Source of the DNA: JBOHUC01 sp050733935
GTDB lineage: Bacteria > Eisenbacteria > RBG-16-71-46 > DASYSL01
Direction of reading: 5' to 3'
DNA length: 41,159 bases
Assembly (NCBI GenBank): GCA_050733935.1
Contig: JBOHUC010000030.1
Location: forward strand, 1-41,159
Shown here: positions 35,225 through 41,159 of the stretch, one piece after another
Layout: each line of letters opens with the position of its first letter
How positions within the stretch are numbered: position 1 is the stretch's first letter
Program-made: the position numbers and the translations under genes
The notes under the pieces: generated by a model
Databases searched by the model: none
The model's input: the letters and a program-made list of their open reading frames with translations, nothing else
Told to the model about the DNA's origin: nothing

Positions 35225-36207
35225 CGGCCACCTCCGCGATACGAGCGGGCCGCCTCGACCAGACGCGCGATCTTCCTCTGCGCGCGATCCCGGGGGAGGA
35301 ACTCGAGCCCGCAGCTGGGGGTGATCATGACACGTTCGAGCCCGACGGTCTGCGACACACGATCGAGCACACGATGGATTTCAAGCACGCCCTCGAGCTT
35401 CGTGTTGCGCGCGTTCACGACACCGAGGCCCAGGATCTTGGGGAACCCGATCGCAGCGATGCGATCGAGCAGCTTCGGGTCGCTGATCACGTCGAAGCCG
35501 ACCGCATCGACACGCCAGCCCGCCGCCTTGTCGACGAGCGCGGCCTGCGGGCCGTTGTAGAGCCACGCGTGCCGCTCGACGCCGGACGAGCTCCCAATGC
35601 CGTCGAACGTCTGGACGAGGGCCTTCGCGACGATCTTTTCGTCCTGCGGATGGAGCGTGAGCGCAGGCTCGTCGATTTGAATGATGCGGGCCCCCGCCGC
35701 AACGAGCGCCCGCACTTCCTCATTGAGCGCCTTCGCGAGGTCCTCGGTGAACGCCGCGACGTCGTTGTAGTACTTGTCGGCCGAGAGCCGCGCGAGCGTG
35801 TACGCACCGGTCAGGACCGTGCGCACGGGGACCGTGCTCTTCGACTTCGCGAACTTGAAGTCGTCGACCAGGATCGGGGCCTTCCAGCTCACGCGGCGAA
35901 CGGCGATGGGCTGGCGGTAGTACGTGTTCGTGTCGAAGTAGCGGATCATGCCGCCGCGCTCGAAGCCGTCGAGCTTCAAGCACAGGTACGTCTGCGGGTC
36001 GTCCCAGCGAATCTGTCCGTCGGTGACCTGGTTGAGCCCGGCTGCGGTCTGCTCGCCAATCACCTCGGCGGTGACCTCGTCCTGCACGGCCTTCAAGTCC
36101 GCGTCCGTCAGGCTCTGGGCCTGATGGGCCTGGATCGCGCGGCGGAGCTTCTGCTGCTCGGGCCGGTCGCCGATCCGCGGATAGTGTCCGATCGTCGTCG
36201 TGATCAT
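35221..36207 (-). CDS. MetE-like protein with degenerate zinc site
   Basis: A 328-residue paralogue of the gene downstream: TTTIGHYPRIGDRPEQ start, VTDGQIRWDDPQTYLC, LTGAYTLARLSADKYYND, ARIIQIDEPALTLHP, ERHAWLYNG with His213 but Trp215 where the zinc Cys should be, and ITPSCGLEFLPRD with Cys299. With one of the metal ligands lost it may be a regulatory or scaffold partner, or use another chemistry. Full-length MetE has the same logic: an N-terminal barrel that lost its zinc site and a C-terminal barrel that keeps it. The two genes here have the same order. The ATG at 36205-36207 follows AAGGAGC. Confidence 0.82.
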   Translation of the reverse strand: MITTTIGHYPRIGDRPEQQKLRRAIQAHQAQSLTDADLKAVQDEVTAEVIGEQTAAGLNQVTDGQIRWDDPQTYLCLKLDGFERGGMIRYFDTNTYYRQPIAVRRVSWKAPILVDDFKFAKSKSTVPVRTVLTGAYTLARLSADKYYNDVAAFTEDLAKALNEEVRALVAAGARIIQIDEPALTLHPQDEKIVAKALVQTFDGIGSSSGVERHAWLYNGPQAALVDKAAGWRVDAVGFDVISDPKLLDRIAAIGFPKILGLGVVNARNTKLEGVLEIHRVLDRVSQTVGLERVMITPSCGLEFLPRDRAQRKIARLVEAARSYRGGGR

Positions 36208-36226
36208 CGTGCTCCTTGCCGCCGCC

Positions 36227-38380
36227 CTAGCGCGGGGGGCGCTTGAACTGGGAATCGGCCACGCCCTTGTTGACGTCGTAGGCGGTCACCGTATCTTCGA
36301 TGATCCGCTGTCCGTGGGCATAGCGCTCGGTTTTCCACGGGACCTGGAATCCATCCACGGCCCGGTAATCCGAGTACAGACGGGCCATGGGCACCTTGCC
36401 CTGCCCGAACATCGCCGGCTCCTCCTGCTCGAGACGCAGGAGCAGGCCGGACTTCTTCGAAAACGAGAGCTTCGCGATGGCCTCCGGGTCAGCAACCTGG
36501 ACGACGTCCACCGCCTCCTCGCCGACCTTCTCCTCCCCCGCGTAGCCGACCGGGACCTGGCCCTCCGCAAGGTGCGAGAGAAGCGGCAGGACCTGCACCT
36601 TGATCCCGCTCTTCATGGACTGGATCTGCTCGGCCGAGAGCTCCTGCACCTTGCCGCCCTGGGTCGCCCAGCCCTCTTCGCCGTTCAGCACCTGCACGCC
36701 GCGCTGCCCGAGCATCGTGAACTCGATGCGCGTCCGGTCGGGGAGCCGCACGCTCACGGCCATCTGTCCGTCGAGCGTGCCGTTCGGCGTCGTGAGCTTG
36801 ATGTCCTGCCGCACCGAAACGTCCGCGAGCGACTTGAGGCGAGGCGCACCACCGTGCGCCTCGAGCGCACGATCGATCACGGCCTTCGCCTTCGCGGCCG
36901 ATTCCGGGGTGAGAAGGTCCGACGGCAGTGCGGCCGAAGGTTTGGACTGCGGAATCGTTCCGGTCGGTGAGCGGTAGTCGAGCACCTCGACGGTGCCGAC
37001 CGCGTCGAGCGCGGGCTTCACGGCCGACGCCGTGCTCACCGCAACGATCGCGAGCCGGTCGTCGCGCAGATACTTGTCCGCCGCCTGCTTGACCTGCTCG
37101 GGCGTGACCGCGCGCACGCGCTCGGCGTAGCGATCGAAGTAGTCCGTTCCGAGACCGTAGAGGTCCACGGCCGCCCACTGTGCAGCGATGCCGTCCGCGG
37201 TCTGAAAGCCGAACGGGAGTGCTCCGACCAGGAAGCGCTTCGCGTCCTCGACTTCCTTCGACGTCGGGCCCTTCACCTGAAAGTCGCGGATCGCCGAGCG
37301 GCAGACGTCGATCATCGGGCCCACGGACTCGTTCTTCGTGAACGTCGAGAGGACGAACGCACCCTTGTCGAGCCCGGGGTCGAAGGACGTGTTCGCGCTG
37401 TACGTGAGCCCGCCGCGCGCGCGCGCGTTCTCGACCAGGCGCGAGGAGAATCCGCCGCCGCCCAGGATGTAGTTCATGACCTGGAGCGTGATGAAGTCGG
37501 GATTGCTCCGCGGCACGCCTTCGAAGCCGATGCGAAGCTCGGTCTGCGTGACGTCGGGCTTGTCGAGGAGCCGAATCCGGGTCGCGTCGAACGCGGGCAG
37601 GTCGGGCCCGGGACGCGACGGGGCTTCGGCCTTCTCCCACGTCTGGAACTGGGCCTCGATGTCGCTCATCATCGTCGTCGGATCGAAGTCCCCGACGATC
37701 ACGAGAAGTGCCAGATTCGGCCGCACGTAGAGCTGGTGATACGCGAGCAGATCGTCACGCGTGATGTTCGAGACCGAGCCGGGATCCCCGTCCGTCGGGC
37801 GTCCGTACGGATGCTCGCCGTACACGAGCGCGGCGAGGTGCTCGCTCGCAAGCGTGGCATTCTGGTCGCGCGACGATTGAAGCGCAGCCTGGATCTGGCT
37901 GCGCTGGCGCTCGACCTCCTCGCGGCGGAACGCCGGCTGACGCACGATGTCGGCGATCAGATCGAGCCCCTTCCGTGCATCGCGCGCGAGGAACGTCCCG
38001 CTCACCGTGCTGTAGTCGCGGCTCGCGTCGGTCGTGATCTGTCCACCCATTCCCTCGATCGCCTCGGAGAGCGCCTTCGCGTCCTTCTCCTCGGTACCCT
38101 GACGCATGACCGCGAGCGTCATGTTCGCGAGGCCGGCCTTCTCCGCGGGCTCGTGCGCGGATCCGGCACGGATCACGAACCGGAAGTGAACGCGCGGCAG
38201 CGAATGGTCCTCGATCAGGTAGACCTTCATCTGGTTCTTGAGCGAGCGCTCGAACGGCTTCGGAACGACGTACGTCGCGGCATTCTTGTCGGCCGCAGTG
38301 ACGAGCGCCGCGGGAAGAGCCACGACCGTCGCAAGAGCAACCACGCCGGCGAGCGCAAGGCGAAGGGCGAGGTTTCTCAT
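36227..38380 (-). CDS. M16 family peptidase-like protein, inactive subunit with C-terminal extension
   Basis: The 717-residue product has a signal peptide (LALRLALAGVVALATVVALPAALVTAA) and two M16 domains. The zinc motif H-x-x-E-H is replaced: the aligned segment reads G-L-A-N86-M-T-L89-A90, so it cannot bind zinc. The second domain keeps the R/Y pair (ARARGGLTYSANTSF) that orients substrate in the active partner. Residues about 480-717 form an extra domain rich in beta-strands (DIKLTTPNGTLDGQMAVSVRLPDRTRIEFTMLGQRGVQVLNGEEGWATQGGK), resembling LolA/LolB-like outer-membrane lipoprotein carriers. The start overlaps the active M16 gene by 4 bp, so the two likely form a heterodimer. Confidence 0.88.
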   Translation of the reverse strand: MRNLALRLALAGVVALATVVALPAALVTAADKNAATYVVPKPFERSLKNQMKVYLIEDHSLPRVHFRFVIRAGSAHEPAEKAGLANMTLAVMRQGTEEKDAKALSEAIEGMGGQITTDASRDYSTVSGTFLARDARKGLDLIADIVRQPAFRREEVERQRSQIQAALQSSRDQNATLASEHLAALVYGEHPYGRPTDGDPGSVSNITRDDLLAYHQLYVRPNLALLVIVGDFDPTTMMSDIEAQFQTWEKAEAPSRPGPDLPAFDATRIRLLDKPDVTQTELRIGFEGVPRSNPDFITLQVMNYILGGGGFSSRLVENARARGGLTYSANTSFDPGLDKGAFVLSTFTKNESVGPMIDVCRSAIRDFQVKGPTSKEVEDAKRFLVGALPFGFQTADGIAAQWAAVDLYGLGTDYFDRYAERVRAVTPEQVKQAADKYLRDDRLAIVAVSTASAVKPALDAVGTVEVLDYRSPTGTIPQSKPSAALPSDLLTPESAAKAKAVIDRALEAHGGAPRLKSLADVSVRQDIKLTTPNGTLDGQMAVSVRLPDRTRIEFTMLGQRGVQVLNGEEGWATQGGKVQELSAEQIQSMKSGIKVQVLPLLSHLAEGQVPVGYAGEEKVGEEAVDVVQVADPEAIAKLSFSKKSGLLLRLEQEEPAMFGQGKVPMARLYSDYRAVDGFQVPWKTERYAHGQRIIEDTVTAYDVNKGVADSQFKRPPR

Positions 38381-39729
38381 GACTCCCTCCGCGGGGTGGG
38401 CAGCACCCAGATGAGCGTCCGGTTATCGGGCACGAGCCAGGTGCGCGCGACGCGCTGGATGTCCTCCTTCGTGACCGCACGCAGCCGGTCGAGGCTCCGC
38501 GCGGCGGCACGAGGATCGCCGGTCACGAGGGCGGCGTTGCCGACGGCCTGCGCGCGCGATTGCACGGTCTCGAGGCCGAACACGAACTGGGCCTCGAGCT
38601 GATTCTTGACGCGATCGAGCTCGGCATCGGTGACCGGCTCGTTCGCCATCCGCTCGACCTCGTGGAAGAACGCGGTCTCGACCGAGTCGCGCTCCTTGCC
38701 GGGCTTGACTCCGGCGAACACGTAGAAAATCCCGATGTCCTTCCGTCCGAGCGTGAGGCCCGACGCGAACAGGGCGGTCTGATCCTCGTACACGAGCTTC
38801 CGGTAGAGGCGCGACGACTGGCCGTTCGAAAGGAGGTTGTTGATCACCTGGAGCACGGGCGTATCGGCGCTCGAATCGGGCGGCACCTTGTAACCGCCGA
38901 GAAGGACCGGAAGCTGGATCTCGGTCTTGAGCTCGGCGCGCCGCTCACCGTGCTGCTCGACTTCGCCGACGAGCACGCGCGGCGAAGCCCTCCCGGGCTT
39001 CAATCCGCCGAAGTATTTCTGGACGAGCTTCAGGTTCTCGGCGTGCGGCGTGGGACCGGCGATCACGACCGTCGCCTTGTCGGGCGCATAGTGGATCGCG
39101 TAGTAGTCCCGGCAATCGTCGAGCGTGATCGCATCGAGATCGCGCATCCAGCCGAGCGTCGGCCACTGGTACGGGTTCGCGTCGTACGCGAGAGACGTGA
39201 GGAGCTCGACCGCCTGCCCGACCGGTTGATTGTCGACGCGGAAGCGGCGCTCTTCCTTCACGACTTCGCGCTCGGACTTCAAGTTCTCGTCGGTGAGTGC
39301 CAGGTTCGCCATGCGATCGGATTCGAGCCGGGCCGCGACCTCGAGCTCGGACGGGGGCAGCGATTGCCAGTAGCAGGTCACGTCCCAGCTCGTGAACGCG
39401 TTGCTGAGGCCTCCGACGGCCTGAATGAGCCGGGTGTGCTCCTCGGGCTTCACCTTCTTCGTGCCCTTGAACATGAGGTGCTCGAAGAGGTGCGAGATGC
39501 CCGTGATCCCCGGTCGCTCGTTTCTCGATCCCGTGTCGTACCAGACCTGGAGCGTCGAGACCGAGGCTTTCGGATCGACGAGCGAAAGAACGCGGAGCCC
39601 GTTCGAGAGCTGTCCTTCCTCGGGTGTCACGAGCCGTGCGACCGAGGCTTCCTCGGCGAAGGCCGTTCCGATTCCGAGAATGAAAGCCAGAGCGAGCGCT
39701 GTTGGTTTCGCGCAAGATGCGAGCTTCAT
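38377..39729 (-). CDS. M16 family zinc metallopeptidase, active subunit
   Basis: The ATG at 39727-39729, preceded by GGAGGGAGTCGG, starts a 450-residue protein with a signal peptide (LASCAKPTALALAFILGIGTAFA). The inverted zinc motif is H80-L-F-E83-H84 in GISHLFEHLMFKGTKK, with the distal Glu in LKSEREVVKEERR about 75 residues on. This is a typical M16B periplasmic peptidase. It degrades or processes peptides that fit the chamber formed with the inactive partner. The frame continues upstream to 39936, but that part overlaps the subtilase region and has no sensible start. It sits 22 bp after the subtilase stop. Confidence 0.93.
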   Translation of the reverse strand: MKLASCAKPTALALAFILGIGTAFAEEASVARLVTPEEGQLSNGLRVLSLVDPKASVSTLQVWYDTGSRNERPGITGISHLFEHLMFKGTKKVKPEEHTRLIQAVGGLSNAFTSWDVTCYWQSLPPSELEVAARLESDRMANLALTDENLKSEREVVKEERRFRVDNQPVGQAVELLTSLAYDANPYQWPTLGWMRDLDAITLDDCRDYYAIHYAPDKATVVIAGPTPHAENLKLVQKYFGGLKPGRASPRVLVGEVEQHGERRAELKTEIQLPVLLGGYKVPPDSSADTPVLQVINNLLSNGQSSRLYRKLVYEDQTALFASGLTLGRKDIGIFYVFAGVKPGKERDSVETAFFHEVERMANEPVTDAELDRVKNQLEAQFVFGLETVQSRAQAVGNAALVTGDPRAAARSLDRLRAVTKEDIQRVARTWLVPDNRTLIWVLPTPRRES

Positions 39730-39751
39730 CCGACTCCCTCCGTGGTACGCC

Positions 39752-41159
39752 CTAAGGAAGCAGCACGACCCGCCGCACGTCCGCCCGCGCTCCCGTCCCT
39801 TTCGGGCCCGAGAGGCGAAGCCAGTACACGCCGGGTGCGAGTGGGCTTCCGCCATCGTTCGTGCCGCGCCAGGACACCTCGGCACTTCCGTCTGCGACGC
39901 CTTCGAAAAGCCGCGCGACCCGCCGCCCGCGCGCATCGTGCGCGTCGAGCGTGACCGGGCCCGTGGCCGAAAAGCGGATCAGGGTTCCGCCCGCGCGCCG
40001 GAACGGATTCGGCGCCGCGGCAAGCGCGATGGGAACCGAGACAGCGCCGGGAACGTCGGTCGTGCTCGGAACCCACCCGACGGCGGCAAGGCCCTGCACG
40101 AGCCCCCACCCAATGTCGTTGTTCGGTGCGTTGTGATTGAGCGCGGTCTCGCGCAGCGCTTCGCGGATCTCGAACGGTCCCCACGTCGGGTGGCTTTCGA
40201 GAAGGAGTGCGACGAGCCCGGCCATGAGCGGCGTCGCCAACGACGTGCCGCTCACGCGTCCGTACGTGCTCGACGAAGAGAACGACGGCACGTACACGGA
40301 ACGTCCCATGGCGGTCACATCGGGCTTCGTGCGGCCGTCCGCCGTCGGCCCGCGCGAGGAGAACGCCGTCACGACGTTGAACGAATCCACCGCCCCGGCG
40401 GCAATCACCGTGTCGGCATCGGCCGGCGCGATGATGAAGTGCCATGGCTGAGCGCCGGCGTTCCCGGCGGCCGTCACGACCGTGATGCCGCGCCGCACGG
40501 CTTCGGACGCCGCGCGCGTGACGACCGTCGTCTGCCCGTCCATGTCGGAGTAGTCGTACGAGTCGGCCGGGTTGTCGAACGTCGAGTACCCGAGACTCGA
40601 GGAGATGACGTCTGCGCCCAGACTGTCCGCCCACTCGGCGCCGAACTGCCAGTTGTCCATCTCGACCGGCGTTTCGGTTCCCATGCTGTCCTCGGAGACG
40701 TTTTCGGTCTTCCCGAGGGCGACCGTCGCTCCGAACGCGCCACCGGCGTACGTCCCGGGCTTGAGGCCGGCGATGCATGCCGTCGTGACCGTGCCGTGGC
40801 TCGCTTCGCCGGGGTCGTCCTCTCCGGGCTCGTCGTCGACGACCAGGTCGCCGTTCACGAAGTCGCGCGTGGCGAGGATCTGAAGCCCCGAGAACACCTG
40901 ATGGGTCGTCCGGAACCCGGTATCGAGAACGCACACGAGCACGCCCTGTCCGGTGAGCCCGAGCGCATGGAGCGCGGGGGTCTGCATGAGCAGGTTCTGC
41001 TTGTACGTCGCTCCGTAGAACGAAGGATCGCCGGGCGAGAACCCGTCCGGCGCTGCGGGCGCTGCGGGCGCGCCGGCACCGACGCCAGCGGCCGACGCCG
41101 CATCCTCGACGAACGGCTCGGCCGGGCGAAGCGGCTTCGCCCGCCGCACGGGCTCGATC
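39752..41159 (-). CDS. Subtilase (S8) serine protease with T9SS-type C-terminal domain, partial
   Basis: The frame is open to the right edge, so the signal peptide and most of the prodomain are outside. Counting from the first GTG (41147-41149), the catalytic residues are Asp76 (VCVLDTGF), His118 (SHGTVTTACIAG), Asn230 (AAGNAG) and Ser303 (GTSLATPLMAG). The region SFYGATYKQNLLMQTPALHALGLTGQG is typical of bacterial surface subtilases. The C-terminus APNPFRRAGGTLIRFSATGPVTLDAHDARGRRVARLF...LAPGVYWLRLSG...RRVVLLP is a FlgD-Ig/T9SS type A-like sorting domain, as in the FG-GAP protein. Secreted or cell-surface protease. It is the first of a packed minus-strand run continuing to 28970. Confidence 0.92.
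   Translation of the reverse strand, partial: IEPVRRAKPLRPAEPFVEDAASAAGVGAGAPAAPAAPDGFSPGDPSFYGATYKQNLLMQTPALHALGLTGQGVLVCVLDTGFRTTHQVFSGLQILATRDFVNGDLVVDDEPGEDDPGEASHGTVTTACIAGLKPGTYAGGAFGATVALGKTENVSEDSMGTETPVEMDNWQFGAEWADSLGADVISSSLGYSTFDNPADSYDYSDMDGQTTVVTRAASEAVRRGITVVTAAGNAGAQPWHFIIAPADADTVIAAGAVDSFNVVTAFSSRGPTADGRTKPDVTAMGRSVYVPSFSSSSTYGRVSGTSLATPLMAGLVALLLESHPTWGPFEIREALRETALNHNAPNNDIGWGLVQGLAAVGWVPSTTDVPGAVSVPIALAAAPNPFRRAGGTLIRFSATGPVTLDAHDARGRRVARLFEGVADGSAEVSWRGTNDGGSPLAPGVYWLRLSGPKGTGARADVRRVVLLP

Overview
The window is a GC-rich, gene-dense piece of a bacterial chromosome. Every protein gene I can support lies on the minus strand; only three tRNA genes lie on the plus strand. 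Several secreted proteins end in Bacteroidetes/FCB-type C-terminal sorting domains (FlgD-Ig/T9SS type A-like), next to lamin-tail, FG-GAP and subtilase domains and an aerobic cytochrome bd oxidase. This suggests an uncultured member of the FCB superphylum, perhaps Candidatus Eisenbacteria or a relative. That placement is inferred from domain content and gene order; I could not run a phylogeny.

Layout (genes read right to left). 1-2534: a Lys/Ala/Pro-rich protein cut by the window edge, purine nucleoside phosphorylase, DUF167, YggT and the PLP protein YggS. 2675-3556: tmRNA with a hairpin after it, then ssb; an array of four 11-bp direct repeats lies just upstream of a likely ssb promoter. 3721-6139: cydAB. 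6157-6550: a plus-strand tRNA operon (Pro, Arg, His) with a near-consensus promoter and a strong terminator. 6576-7412: an unknown lipoprotein. 7683-13407: a tight cluster smpB - N-acetylmuramoyl-alanine amidase - GerMN protein - murI - rph - rdgB - ppk2, preceded by tRNA-Leu with its own promoter and terminator. 13613-16141: a transketolase split into two subunit genes and a small secreted protein. 16203-20778: secreted proteins: a frameshifted carbohydrate-binding-like protein, a lamin-tail protein and a large FG-GAP protein. 20778-21947: a class I aminotransferase. 22007-26249: two putative outer-membrane proteins and a double lamin-tail protein. 26305-26585: a gene-free stretch packed with short palindromes. 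26591-41159: a VWA protein, a DUF4388 protein, a CDP-alcohol phosphatidyltransferase, a glycosyltransferase, pyruvate phosphate dikinase, a pair of MetE-like proteins, an active/inactive M16 peptidase pair and a subtilase cut by the window edge.

The housekeeping part combines ribosome rescue (tmRNA and SmpB, about 10 kb apart), nucleotide hygiene (PNP, RdgB, RNase PH, PPK2) and cell-wall synthesis and turnover (MurI, amidase). The right half serves the cell surface and central metabolism.

The observations I consider most novel are: (1) a family of 20-bp palindromes, AACTNG...CNAGTT around a TG or CA centre, whose arms covary, with seven copies at 26305-26585 and one stray copy at 18117; (2) an identical C-terminal W-G-x-V-K-x-x-Y-R-stop motif on two adjacent, otherwise different secreted proteins, a candidate sorting signal distinct from the T9SS-like domains; (3) the four-fold 11-bp repeat array upstream of ssb; (4) a tandem MetE-like pair in which only one member keeps the zinc-site cysteine of the HxC motif.
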